Shown in pieces: positions 33,476-46,463 of a stretch of 64,000 nt of DNA. Below the pieces are notes generated by a model. That model was not told the origin of the DNA, searched no databases, and worked only from the letters and a program-made list of their open reading frames with translations. Each line of letters starts with the position of its first letter. Within the stretch, counting starts at the first letter, position 1. This stretch comes from Tetragonia tetragonoides (taxonomy: Eukaryota; Streptophyta; Magnoliopsida; Caryophyllales; Aizoaceae): the NCBI GenBank assembly GCA_038025085.1, contig CM076153.1:20869001-20933000 (forward strand), in the 5' to 3' direction. The position numbers and the translations under genes were made by a program.

Positions 33476-35336
33476 TTCCTTTTCTTAACGACACATAAAT
33501 TCATGCACACCGATGCACGTATAAGCATGTTCATATATAAATTATTATTTTTTGGTGCAAATATTGATTTGTAAATTTAACACTGAGTTATTCCATGTTT
33601 AGATTCGTTTTATTGTTCCATGACAAAGCTAAGCTATAATCCATTTTAGGTTGATTGATTTGACCCAGATGACTATGTATGTTTGATTGTTTGCCCATTA
33701 TAATCTACACATGGGAGATGAAAGTAAAGCATATTTCAGGGGTTTAACAAACGCTTGAATTTCTTATGTGTCTTCTTCTCAATTTTTTAATTTTTATTTT
33801 TTACAGGAATGAACACTTGAATTTAAATGCTATCAAATTAGCATAGAGCCACAATGGTCAACATTGGCTAATAATATATCTTTACATAAAAACAGAAAGG
33901 CAATGTTATTGTCAGACTATAATACACTATGTACTGTCACGTCATTGTATGTCATATATGAAAATATAAAAAGACCTAACCTTTTAATATTGGACATGGT
34001 AATACTTGTTATTTAACCTGACGATAACATCACCATAAAACATTACTTTGTATTCTATATTTAGGGAACAATGATGATGAAATTTTGAATTATAGAATAC
34101 TACACATGCTTGCTAATATTTTACTATTAGTGATCATGGCCTAAAATGACGACATCTAGGTATCAACCATTATTCCTCTTATGAGTCTTATAATTTATTT
34201 TCTTACGCTTATTTGGAGAGATATTGTGACGACCATGATTTTATTACTCCCTACATAAATTGTAAAAAATACACAAAAGTGGATAGCACAATACATATAC
34301 CATGCGGGAAAAAAAAAACGAACAAAGTGCTCTGACGACTATAGAAGTGTCTTTAGTTTCCACAATATTGTATTCGGAATTTTTTTTTATGCAAGTATAT
34401 AAATTGCTTTCTATAGGGGAAAACTCCAAGTTTGATTTGTTATCATTATTTCAATATAAATCTTTTGTCCCCTTATATGTACCACTCCATGTCCCAACCA
34501 CACACTGGACGTCCTTGATCTTGTCATGCATCCCATTTTAATAAAAAATAGAATCGTCTCAAATGTATAAAGGGAGTGGGATATGACACACAAAGTGGGA
34601 TAGGAAATCCTTACTGTAATTATTTTCTTAACAGAATCGTATGCTTATCAAGTTTATTACTATCCGATTTATATAGTATGTCAACTTTTCAAATTATAAC
34701 ACAAATATTTTACATAAACCGTGCAATGCTAATCAGGAATGTTACTAGTGTGACACATAAGCAAATAGTGACATGTAATCAAATAGTTTATGTGCATATA
34801 TCTTCTATTAATACTATTTAATTCTTATCTTAATGTCATCAAGGAAAATCATTTCACATATTTGTCTATTAGAGAATATATCTAATAAATTACTGCAATA
34901 ATAAATCAATAACATAAAAAATAAATATTTTTATATGAAACCAAATATATTTGAATAAAATCGTGCATCAGACGGGTCATGCAACTAGAGATAATCAGGA
35001 AAGCAGTAAAGTTGATTCAAGTAGAGAAAGGGAGAGGTCATAGATTAGGAATTTCGTAGCAAGATGTGACATAGGCGAAAATTTATTGCAAGTTTGTACC
35101 AATGAAAATATTTTAGTTGTTATAAACACACAAATCGTGCATTGCACGAGAATGTAACTAAATTTTAGTATTCTAAAATTTTATAATCTTTAGTTCAACA
35201 AATACATAGTAAATTTACTTAACTTTGAGTATGCTTTTACCGAACACATAATTACATGATCGTTGATATTTTATATTTTATCAATTTTTAGTAGTTTCAT
35301 AAATTTGATTTATTGATTATATACGACAGTAAGTAT
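33476..35336. other. AT-rich stretch with Helitron-like ends
   Basis: No coding region recognised. Three Helitron-like 3' ends are listed separately. The rest is low-complexity AT-rich sequence. Confidence 0.4.
34719..35161 (+). mobile_element. Three Helitron-like 3' termini in a row
   Basis: Ends with a CGTGC-type hairpin followed by CTRR occur at 34719-34748 (degenerate hairpin, CTAG then T), 34962-34988 (degenerate, CTAG) and 35135-35161 (perfect stem TCGTGC-ATT-GCACGA, then CTAA). All point the same way. No 5' ends or Rep/helicase genes were found. Confidence 0.45.
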
Positions 35337-37871
35337 TATGGCTCCTAAGCGGGAAAAAAAATAGGCGAGGTGACTGATAAACAAGCAACTTTGTCACAAG
35401 AGGTAGACTCATAAAGAAAGAAGATCCTCAGTTATCACAAAAAGACAAAAAGTATCAGGTGCTTGTTTTCGAAGATGACGTGGTATACATCGATACTAAA
35501 CTCCATATTAATGATTTATGAAATATCATTTAAATGTATTATGTTTTTGGAACACTTCTTAATCAAATAATATTAAAAATTATGCTAGGGATACACGAGA
35601 TCCGTTATATTTGAGGAAGATCTTGAGTTGTTTGCATATGTGTTTGGAACGGGGAAAGAATATGACATTATCAACCCTTCCGTCAGGTTTGTCCCGGAAC
35701 AACGTAGATATAATTTCTGGAAGTACCAAATGATAATCAATCATGCGACACAAGTTTTAAAAGTTGAAAGTCCTGAAGAAAGAACGTCTTTCTTAATGCC
35801 TCTCAACAAGATAGTTGATACGTTGGTCGACATCAAGGTATTGGTAATATATGATCTCTTATTCGTTTCTATATATTAAGCACACATATATAAAAATGTT
35901 ATGATTAAAGTAGCTTACTATGTCGATTTTTTAGATGTTATCGCGTTTGTCATCCATGTGTTTGACCCCAAGGATATCCGCACGAGAAAAACGGGTAGAT
36001 TGTCTTCGGTGCAAGACATGCTACTACTTGATACATCATAAGTTACCGTTAATGACACATGTTTTCTAATATATACATATAAATATATATATTTATATAT
36101 CACCTATTTAATATAATTTAATACTTAAAAAAAAACAGAATGAATCCTGTGTGACTTTCTCTATGGGGTACTTTACCTGTCAATGAAACACAACAGATTG
36201 CCAATGTGATAGACACCATGCCTATTATAGAAGCAACTCGACTTTTCGCAATACCATATAGTGACGTGTTTTAAATTTTGTTTTAAATTATCCTGTATTA
36301 TTTCCACTTGGAAAAATAACAACAGATGATAGTAAAACTATCTTTTGTTTATCCAGGTGCATCCCTGACAACAACATTTGTTACAACTATCGCACAGAAG
36401 AATGATCCATCTATAGTTGAATCGCTTTGCAAATGGTAAGAATTTACTATAAGTCTATAACTGTTTCACTCATTTATTTTAATTAATTTACTACAGATAT
36501 CAATACATGTATTTTACAAGGCACGTGATCACATGGATGAAATATCAAGAATCAATAAGGAATTTCTCACGGCAACTGAGGCAGCAAGTGTAAGGCGTGA
36601 TTCACACCCTGACCCAGATGAGATTATCCCTATTTCCCCATTGAGTAGAGGTGATCATTTGCGGGCTCGGGCTGGACAGGGGCCGGGCTTTTGATGAGAA
36701 AATTGTCCAACGGGCTTAAAGTTTGTTGCCCCTGTCCGCCCATCAAGGCTCAAAATTGTTGCCATGTCCCGCCCTATTAACTGGCCAGGCTTGCCCATGG
36801 GCTAATAAGATTTTTATATAATTATTTTCGAATAAAATTTTAAGAGATTTTCTTTGTTTGCGATAAATAATTTTACTATAAGTATGCAACCTAACTCCAA
36901 AATCAAACGTAATACTCCACATAATCACTATTTTGTTATTTACTCATACAAAATAAGTCTTAACAACACACAAACAAATAGAAAACCTCACAATTTTGTA
37001 AGTAGAAAATATTAAATGGGTCGGGCGGGCCCGCCCACGGGCCATTAGTGTTGTCTTTGTCCGTCCATTTATTTAAATGGGTCGGGCTAAGCCCGCCCAT
37101 TAAATAACTTTTTTCCAAAAAACTTGTCCATACCCGCCCAAATTAAGGGCCGAGAGGGCCGAGCTTTTCAGGTCGTCCTGTCCATGATCAGCTCTACCAA
37201 TGAGTAAGCAAGAGGTTACTATTATTAATGTTTTTTTAATGCTACATATGTTTTTTATTTAATACCTTTTTTTTATTAATAATTCTTTGCCAATATGGGT
37301 ACTATTGTATACCATGCGTGCGATTCTTGCAGCAAACGAACAAATATATTAGCATATAGTGCATCATATGTTTGCTCTGAAAATATGGCATCGACCCATG
37401 ATGCTATTTTCATTCCAAGGTAAATTATTTTTTTAGCGGATTATATTTATATTTGATACAATCATCACACCTATTAGCCAATACTTTTAAAATATCAGAT
37501 GTATTCTTGGAGTAGATCTTGAAGACGATAATTACAATTTTTCAATTGCGTTTTTTGGGAGAATTAGGTGAACAGATCCTATGCAAAAAAAGCAGCTGCC
37601 TTAAAAGATTTATCACAAGAGGTACATCAGGCATAAAATTGTTGATCATTTGGAAATACTTAAAACAATAGGCAATACAAATTTGCATGCGTTTTAACCA
37701 TTTTTCTATTTTCTTTAATTAATGTAGGACAAACGTAGATTTGTAAAAGACATTATTGAAGATATAGAGGACACACAATTCTACGTGTTAATCACCCTAG
37801 CCAAAATAGTAAAACAGGAAAAAGAGCAAACTCGATGGGGCGCTAGGCGAATAATTGAAGTTGCTACTTAA
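35337..37871 (+). pseudogene. RPA1-like gene (single-strand DNA-binding protein), broken
   Basis: Pieces of a replication protein A large-subunit-like protein occur in order, separated by short introns and stops. They are a start at 35337 (MAPKREKK followed by TAG), an N-terminal OB-fold part at 35592-35838 (FVPEQRRYNFWKYQMII), a second OB part at about 35935-36040 (DVIAFVIHVFDPKDIRTRK), a segment at 36145-36270, a short exon at 36357-36434, a segment at 36522-36590, the C-terminal zinc-ribbon part at about 37290-37420 (GTIVYHACDSCSKRT, then YVCSEN), and a last exon at 37728-37871. A hAT element splits it at 36646. Genes of this type are often carried by plant Helitrons, but host relatives exist too. 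Confidence 0.6.
36646..37196. mobile_element. Non-autonomous hAT element (551 bp)
   Basis: Terminal inverted repeats TAGAGGTGATCAT and, in reverse at the other end, TAGAGCTGATCAT agree at 12 of 13 positions. The flanks are CCATTGAG (36638-36645) and CCAATGAG (37197-37204), an 8-bp duplication with one change. Subterminal GGGC/GCCC words are frequent. A related right end occurs at 19490-19545. Confidence 0.85.
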
Positions 37872-37952
37872 TAGACTTTCTTGGAAGAAACTATGTTTTA
37901 TATGTAAATATTTGCAACAAGTGATGGGTATGATAAATAAATGTGTATCTCC

Positions 37953-38140
37953 TGAACAAATATGTATAGTATGTAACAAACATATTGTTCACAGTACAAA
38001 AATAAGATAATATATCGTGAACAAATATGTATATTATGTAACAAACATAATGTTCATTGTACAAAAATGAGTTTGTATCTCATGAACAAATATGTATAGT
38101 ATGTGACGAACATAATGTTCACTGTATAAAAAATAATTTT
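37953..38140 (+). repeat. 65-bp tandem repeat, about 2.9 copies
   Basis: GAACAAATATGTATA starts at 37953, 38019 and 38084, each time followed by ATGT-AC-AACATA and TGTTCA-TGTACAAAAAT. It lies just after the RPA1-like relic. Confidence 0.85.
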
Positions 38141-38283
38141 GTACTACATAATAAATAAGCATTACTTATATCTAAATTTCTCAGATTATTTTATAAAGCA
38201 CTCAATGATCTACATGCAACGCGGGAGAGTTGGTTTGCTCTGAGCGATACGGCGATTTGCGTATCTCCTATCTCTCAACCGCC

Positions 38284-39806
38284 ATGGTTGAAAATCCTCG
38301 ACCTCGAGGTCACCCTCCCAATGGGAAAAAGACGGTGCCCTCTTCCTCAGAGAATCCTGAGTCAATTGACCTAATTAGTGGGAAAAATGGTGATGAATCG
38401 CGGGAGAAATTTGTAACCCAGGTGGATGGTCAGAATGCACCTCGTATGTCGCTCTGACTTGGAGATTTTCTTAATTCCGCCATTAATGGAGTTCTTGAAG
38501 GTGCTTGGAATGTTGGGAACCCATCAACAACATCAGGTATGGTTAATTCTGGAATTGAATTGCCAGTACATACGTCTCTAGACAATCTAGGGTTTGTGGA
38601 TCCTGATGTAATTCCTATTCATGATGTGCCTGTTAATAAACCTGATGTTGATAATGCTAAAATCATGCTAGTCCTGTATCTAATATGATCAATCATGTTA
38701 TTCCTCATGGAGGGTGATTGGAGTGATAAGCTGAAATTTATTGGAAAATCAAAGGGTACGTCTCTAGATTTTGTGCTGCTTGTGGTGCTGATGATGTGAT
38801 TGAAATATTGGAGGAAGATATTCAGTCTGAACTAGAATACTGGGAATATACTCTTGTGGGATGTGTGGTGGGTGCTCAGATTAAGATAGACATGATGAAA
38901 CCTTATGTTGACAAAACATGGAATCATGTCAACAAGCCACAGATGTTGTATTATAGAAGAGGTTGGTGTTACTTCAGGTTTGAGTCAGCTGAGGTTAGAG
39001 ATGCAGTTTTGAATGGAGGGCCTTGGGCTATGGGAAAATTTTCTCTGTTGCTAAAGCACTGGACTCCTCGTTTCTGTATTGAGGTGGATGAACTTAGTAT
39101 TGTGGCAGTTTGGGTTCTGCTACCTCAATTGGACCCTTACTTTTGGTCACAGAGAGCTCTTAGTAAGATATCAAGTAAGATTGGGAAACCTTTGTTTGCT
39201 GAAAAAATTACAACAAATAAAAACAATATTGGTTTTGCAAGAGTTTTGATAGAGGTGGATGTTGCAAAGGAAATGCCTAAAGTTTTACAGTTAACTACTC
39301 CATTTTGTGGGAAAATGGTACAAAGAGTAGAGTATGAATGGGTGCCCTTCTTCTGTAAGAAGTGCAAAAAACTTGGACATGAAATGGAGAAGTGTAGATT
39401 GAATAAACCTGTTGCTAAAGAGTCAGGGCAGGAACTTGTGATGCCTCCTGCTAGTGAAATCACAGTGGAGGAGTTGGATCAGAACACAGAGGCTGGGGGC
39501 TGTAGTGTTTTGGAGACTGCAACTGCTAGTGTGCAGAATACAGGTGGGCATGATACTGAGGAGGGCTTTACTCCAGTGGTGAGGAGGAAGAATGGGAGGA
39601 GAGATATATCCTCTAAGGATGAGAAGTGGTCTCCTGTGCATGATAATAGCTTAGGTATCCTATCAAAACCTGTTATATTTGATGTTGATCCACAGGGGAA
39701 TATTTTAGTGGTGGAAGAAGTAGATAATGGGGTTGCAGGTAGTAGTGGGGTGGGGTTACACCCTCAAGTGGGAAGATTGTCACAACATGGAATGTCAGGG
39801 GCATGA
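38284..39806 (+). pseudogene. L1 LINE ORF1 (DUF4283 plus CCHC knuckle), copy B, frameshifted
   Basis: Starts at 38284 (MVENPRPRGHPP) and is interrupted by a TGA at about 38455. The main readable part is 38796-39806. It contains the DUF4283-type region (LVGCVVGAQIKIDMMKP, then FRFESAEVRDAVLNGGPW, then VWVLLPQLD) and a zinc knuckle CX2CX4HX4C (CKKCKKLGHEMEKC) near 39350. It shares the domain order of copy A but is only distantly similar, so the two LINEs belong to different subfamilies. Its stop lies in an ATGA at 39803-39806, inside the first codons of the ORF2 endonuclease in another frame. Confidence 0.85.
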
Positions 39807-42774
39807 ACGAGCCCCTGAAACTTCAAGAAGTGGGAAGCTTCTTGAGGAAGAATAAAGTGGATGTGTGTGGGTTATTGGAGACAAGAATTAAGGAGAATAA
39901 AGCCCAAAAAATTAGGAGAAAATGTTTTAGTAGATATGAAGTTCAATGCAATTATGATTGGCATTACAATGGTCGCATATGGCTAGAATAAAGGGGATGT
40001 GCATATTCAGATCCTATACTCTTCAGCTCAATGTGTTCATTGCAAGATAAGCTCTAGAAGAAGTAGCTTGTCTTTCTTGACAACTTTTGTTTATACTTTT
40101 AATGGGATGATGGAGAGGAGATCTCTTTCACTACAAGAATGAAGGGTTTTAGCTACTGATTTAGAGACCGAATGAAAATCGGTAGCAATTTTCAAAATTT
40201 AGAGACCCTTTAGCAACTTCACTATAATTCGGTCTCAAAAGTAGCAACCAAAATCATGTTCGTAGCAATTCGGTCTCTATTATTAGAGACGGAATTATAT
40301 TGGGTCTCAAAAGCGTATCTAAACTGGCGACCTTATTTTTTCTCTTTTTTGTTTTTATGGAAAACGGTGAGCTAAATTTATGGTTAGCAAATTTTCAAAA
40401 TTTAGAGACCCTTTAGTAACTGAACTATAATTCCGTTTCTAAACTGGCAACCAAAATTAATTTGGTAACCATTCGGTTGCTAATATTAAAGACGAAATTT
40501 TGATGGGTCACAAAAACCGTTTCTAAAATGGCGACATAAATGTTATGGGTTTTTATACTTAAAACAAATAAATAAAAAACCCAACCCTACTCTTCAGTTC
40601 CCTTGACTAGAGTACTCTTCCCTCGCTTATATCACGTTTTTTTGCAGTTCCCCTTCCCCACTAGCTATACTTCCCCTCAAACCCTTTATTTCCCTCTCAC
40701 AACTCACAAGCGAACTGATCTCAGGCGATCAAATTCCCCATTGCTCGAGGCTCGCCGGAGGTGTTGACGTCGTTCCTGCCACCTCCTACTCTCTCACCCT
40801 GTTTGTGCCTTCAATCATCAGCGATTCAGCAAAATTGGTGAATTAAGTAAGAGTGACTTCTTTGGTAAACATCTAGCAACACCTTCCCCCATCGTTTGGG
40901 CAACCCATATCACACTAATTTGGTAAACAACTAAACATCTATCCCATCTCTCTCCAATCATAGGGTTTGATAATTATGCCCCACATTGTATTTTGTTTTC
41001 CATGGCTGATTTTGTTTTGATTTATTGATACATGAGTGACCCAATTAGATGTTTATTTATGTGTTTTGATGGATTATTTCACGTGATGGCATTAGAAGAT
41101 TTTGTTTTTAGAGTCCTTATGTGAATGATTTAATTGTCGAAGTCAATTTTACTTTGTTTCTGAATTGACAATTTAGTCTGTGTGTGTGTGTTTAGATGAT
41201 AATGGTTGAAGACAGTTTTGATGGCTTTTGGCTAAAATATTCTATCTCTTTGCTTTTGGATTTTGACCCTTTTTATGTTATTGAAAACCCTATCCTGTTT
41301 TCAGCACATTTCCTATTCCCTAATACCCGCTTGTATTTGTTAGCTCACTAAATCAAGCAGATTGTTGAACTTTGTACTAAACGGCAATGAAATTTTTATT
41401 TGATCAATAGAACTTTGATTTTATGTAAATAATTCTGTCTGAGTTAAACTGCGTTCACTACAGCAGGAAATAGATTCTACGCCCACTTAGTTAGCGTAGT
41501 GGGGGTAAACCTTTTAAAATATTTGGGGCTCAGTCCTCTGCCCAAGGGGAAAGGGATAGAGGCACAGAGCAGCTAAAGGTTTCATGAGGAAGCTATACAA
41601 TTAGGCACTAAACACTTTATAGTATAACGTTCAAAAAGAAAACTTTGAACCCTAGCCATGCAGCTATCTAGGAGTAATTATTTTTGAGACATTGAGAAAC
41701 AGGGACTGACCACCTAAGTCTTAAGATGGCGCGGCTTATTGTAGTTGTGGATTGGGCATTCAAATCCTAGCTGAAAAGCATGGCTAGCCTAGGCAATTGT
41801 TTGTGAATCATAACTTTAAAGGTGGTTTTGGCCTTCATGATATGTATTTAAGGAATAGTACTGCAGTGACAAAGTGATTATGGGTGAATGATGGTGCTGC
41901 TGAATGCTAAGTAGAAGCATCGATAAAAGGGTTTAGGGCTAATACATCAAACAAATATCCCTAGACTATGCTCTTGTCCTAACTCCCAAGCGAGCTTCTT
42001 GGTGAGTCAAAATGCTCTTTTCTCTTAGGGGATTCTGCATGCTCATCAATGCTTTCAACTTAGAATTATGTGACCTTAGAAGTACTCCATCTCAAGAGCA
42101 TACAAGTTGTTGTCTCATGCATGAAGTGTTATTTCTTAGAGGATAACTGTTTATTTTTGCAAATAATAGAATAATATTGTGGCTAGCTGTTATTGATTAC
42201 TACGTGACCATAAGACAGGTAGCTAAATTGCAGGACGATGCTAAATCAGAGGTATCTGTTTTATGTGGACCAATTGTTCTTTAAGCTTAGGTTCTAAAAA
42301 GAATTCTGAGGTTATGTTCTAAAGTGGCTTCTGCCTTCTTGCTTCTGTCCCTGTTGTTTCTTCTCTTGGAAGTGGTATCCTCTAAATTTGAAAGGTCTGG
42401 TAGGTGGGCTATGTGCTACTCTGTCAACAGGTGGGCTATGTGCTACCATTTACCATGTATTCCTAAGCACAAAAGGGGTAATGTTTCAAAGGAGGATCTT
42501 AAAATGTTCCTGTAGTAAGTGCGGAGTAAGAGCGGATTGGTGTAATGATTCTTTTTAGGGACATTCTCTTCAAACTCTGACTTTTATCTTTGCTAGCTTG
42601 TTGTTTAGGCTTTTTGAATTGTTATTGAGTTTCCTGTATGGTTTGTTGTTTTTTTGTTTGAAACATGCAGATTAAGAGATCTATTATTGATCATTTAACT
42701 CCAAAAACCACATTTTTTTTCCTTCTAGTTTTTAGTTAAAAAGTCTGACTTTGTCATTACATGTATTTTTGAAA

Positions 42775-43518
42775 TGCATATGGCTACAACTAGCTCTAGA
42801 TTAGGTCGAGGCTCTTTTGAGGACCCTATAGATGATGATGAGACACAACCACCATCACCATTACAAGGGATGGGTGAAGATGTTGATGACGATGATAGGA
42901 ATAGTGATGATGAATCTAATGATGAATTTGATGATGATGATGAAGTGATTCTGGAACTCAACGAATTGCGTCCAAATGTCTTATGGTTAGTATTATGGTT
43001 TTTGTATCTCTCAAATACTTTAATTCTCTTTCTTTTCGTGTGTCCAAACTCCAAACAGATTTTCTGTATATTTGGTTTATTTAAAAGATTTGATCATAAT
43101 AAAATTGTACGTGGAGTCACTAAAAGCATCCAAAGCTACTATGATGAACCTTGCACATGTTGGGGAAAAGCAACACCATATGCGAAAGAGCAATGGTAGA
43201 GAGAATTTAAGGTTAACTAACTTACATCTTTTTATTTGTTAGATTCTCGTTGTTGACATGTATTCTACCTTGCCAACTTTCAAATTCTTTATCATTATGT
43301 TTTGTAGCAACGGTTCCATTGGCATGAAGCATTAGAGAATAATGTCAAATCAGAGTTTGAGCGCACTGGTGCTAAGAATCTTAAAAACATGATCTACAAG
43401 GCAACGAAGCGAGGAGGATAGGAACCGCTATGAGGAGATGATACAAAGCGAGGAGGACAGAGACCATACTCATGATTACCGACGCGACCTTGGTGGAGAT
43501 GATGCATCAATGGCGTAA
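42775..43518 (+). pseudogene. CACTA internal gene, plant transposase_24/TNP1-like, decayed
   Basis: The first exon (from 42775) encodes a start MHMATTSSRLGRG followed by a very acidic Asp/Asn/Glu-rich stretch. A second piece (43070-43197) reads RFDHNKIVRGVTKSIQSYY and EPCTCWGKATPYAKEQW. A third (43310-43420) reads RFHWHEALENNVKSEFER. The arrangement of an I-R-x-(I/V)-T-K-S-I-Q motif, then W, then F-x-W resembles the Ptta/En/Spm accessory transposase family (PF03004). Stops after EQW and after TKRGG break it. The protein would be the DNA-binding accessory factor rather than the catalytic one. Confidence 0.55.
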
Positions 43519-43839
43519 CTCTTCCATGTGGACTTTCATTTTGTTGCAGTTGCATAGTTTTCTTTTTTATGCTAATGGAATTTGACTAGTACCTTGGTAT
43601 TATGTGACTATTTCAATATTGTGGACTTTAATGCACTTAGACTCAATTATGTTTAGGATTTATGGATTGAAATGGTGTATTGTGATACTGCTTTTGAATT
43701 AATGTAATCGAATGGCTATGCTATTTGTATTATTATGATTATTGACAGGTAAAATAATTATCGACAGGTTCTTTGAATACTTTATTGTTGTGTTATTTGT
43801 ATTATTATGATTATTGACAGTTATTTGAACATAAAGGAC

Positions 43840-44340
43840 TTTCAGTCGCTAAATTAGCAACGATTTAGCTACTTAATTTTAGTTGCTAAGTTTTAAAGGT
43901 AAAATCCTACATTTAAATTTAGCTACGATATAGCTACGATTTTCCAGTCGCTAAATTGGAGACCAAATTTTGGTAGCAAATTTTGCCACCGATATTATGT
44001 GTCGCTAATTTCGCAACCGAATATGCGGTTGCAAAATTAGCAACTGAACAAAGGGGTCGCTAATTTCGCAACCGAACATTCGGTGACGAATTTAGCAACG
44101 GAACAAAGGGGTCACTAATTTAGCAACCACCTTTTCGGTATCTAAATTGCAACCGAAAACTTGGGTAGCAAATTTTAGCTACCAAAATGTAATGGGTTTC
44201 TATTCGGTGGCTAATTTTTTCGGTAGCTAATTTAGCCACTAGGCTTTTAGCGACTGAATTTGATTGGTTGCAATTCAGTGGCTAAGGCCGTTTAGCGACC
44301 GAATTTTCTCTTTTAGAGACCGATTTTTTGGTGACTAAAT
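43840..44340. repeat. Right subterminal repeat array of the CACTA element
   Basis: At least a dozen copies of short words such as GTCGCTAATTTCGCAACCGA, GCAAATTTTAGC and TCGGTAGC occur in both orientations. A shorter mirror array lies at 40140-40560. In En/Spm such repeats bind the element's own accessory protein. Confidence 0.8.
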
Positions 44341-46463
44341 TGATACTCTGTTGTAGTGTTTGGTAGGACCTCCAGACTTTTGCAAAGGGTATCTCTGAAC
44401 CTTGGGTGTGTATGGGAGATTTTAATGTTGTCTTGTCACCTTCTAAGAGAAGTAGTAATACTGCTGCAATTGACCTTCAATCTATGAATGAGTTTAGGGA
44501 TTGCTTATGTGGTGCTGGGCTCTCAGACCTCCCAACTACTGGCTCTTTATTTACCTGGTGGAACAACCAGGAGGGGGTTGATAGGGTCATTTCAAAGTTG
44601 GATTGAGTGCTAGAAACTGGTAATTGGCTTGCTAAGGTGTGTGCATTTGTGGAGTTTATGGTCCATGGTATCTCACATCATTTCCCAGGGACTGTAAATA
44701 TCATGGAGCATGTCATTCCTGAATCAAGGCCATTCAGATTCCTCAACTGTTAGTGTGACAATGACAAGTTCCTTGACCTTGTTACCGAGACTTGGTGGGT
44801 TCTTATAATCTTATCAGGGGTTGTAAGATGTTTATACTGATCTCTCACCTTAAAATGTTGAAGAAGAAGCTTCAGGCCCTGAACAAAACTGAGTACTCTA
44901 ATATTACTCATAGAGTTCAGAAGATGCAGGTTGAGTGGGTTAGAGTTCTACAGGGGCTTCAAATGGATCCTATGAATACTGTGCTTATCCAGAAGGAGAG
45001 AGAAGCCAAGGCTGGATATCTAAAGATTAAAAAAGCTGAACTTAGCTCTTATTTTCAAAGAGCAAAGATATTGCATGTTCAGAAATCAGATGAAAATTGT
45101 AGATACTTCCAAGCTCGTGTTGCTGCAACCAAAGCTAAAGGGAGGGTTGGTAGCATTAAGGATCAGGATGGAGTGATGTGTTCTGAGCCTCAAGCAGTTA
45201 TTAATGCTTTTGTGGGTTTGTTCAGGATTTGATTGGTACTGAGGTGCCTGTTAGGGAGTCAGGTCCTAGGATTTCTGAGGATCAGAATGTGAATCTTCCC
45301 AAGCCTGTTACCGATGACGAAGTTAAAGCAGCCTTATTTTCAATACATAAGGATAAGAGCCCAGGACCAGACAGATATACTTCAAGGTTCTTTGAAGTTG
45401 CATGGCCAATTGTTGGAAGGGAAGTGTGTGATGCTATTTAGAGATTTTTTTCTTGACTGGAAAATTGTTAAAAGAGATTAATTCTACTTTTATAACTCTT
45501 GTGCCTAAACTGGAGGTCCCAGAAGATGTGTCTCAGTTCAGGCCCATTGCCTGTTGCCCAGTGATTTATAAAGCCATCACCAAGCTCATTTCTAACAGGC
45601 TTCAGAATTGCATGGCAGAGGTTGTTGGCAAAGAACAAGGGGCGTTTGTCAAGGGTCGCTCTTTATTTGATAATGTGATGGTCAACCATGAGCTTGCTAA
45701 ACATTATGGGAGAAAGAATGTGTCTCCTAGGATTATTATGAAGATTGATATTAGAAAGGCATATGATACTGTTAACTGGAAGTTTCTTGAGCATACTCTG
45801 AGGTACTTTGGCTTCCCTGAGATCTTTATTCATTGGATCCTGACTTGTATTACAACTGCTAGTTTCTCTATATGTGTGAATGGCTCTCCTAGAGGTTTCT
45901 TTGAAGGGAAGAGGGGCTTGAGACAAGGAGATCCTCTGTCTCCCTATCTATTTGTATTATGTATGGAAATGCTTTCTAGGGTTCTTAGGAAAGCAAGTGA
46001 GGAGAAAAGGTTTACAACTCATCTAAAATGTGCAAGAATTGGTATCAACCACTTGTTCTTTGCAGATGACCTCTTACTTTTCACTAGAGGAGACATGGGT
46101 TCTGTCACTGCTATCATGTCTTGCCTTGAGCATTTTTCTGGGATGTTTGGCTTGGTAGCTAACCCTTTGAAGACCAATATTTTCTTTGGTGGAGTCAGTG
46201 CTAAGAAGTTGATTCTTGAGGCTATTGGTTTTAAAGAAGGGAAACTGCCTATCAGATATCTGGGGCTCTCCTTAAACTCTTCTGGAATTACCACTGCAAT
46301 GTGTCACTCCCTTGTAGATACTATTAAAAAGAAATTGCAACATTGGGTGTCTCAGTTCCTTTCTTATGCAGGGAAAATCCAATTGATTAATTCTGTTATC
46401 TTTGGGATTCACAATTTTTGGGGATCTATTTCCTTACTTCCTCAGAAAGTCTTGAAGTCTATT

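Larger units (their letters stand above)
40129..44358 (+). mobile_element. CACTA (En/Spm-like) transposon, 4.23 kb, inside LINE copy B
   Basis: Begins CACTACAAGAATG and ends CTGTTGTAGTG, so the inverted ends share CACTACAA. TTT flanks both sides (40126-40128 and 44359-44361), the 3-bp duplication expected of CACTA. Both subterminal zones (40140-40560 and 43840-44340) are full of repeats of the type TTAGCAACCGAA / CGGTCTCTAAA, the binding-site-like arrays of this superfamily. No TNPD-type transposase is present, so it is probably non-autonomous. Confidence 0.92.
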
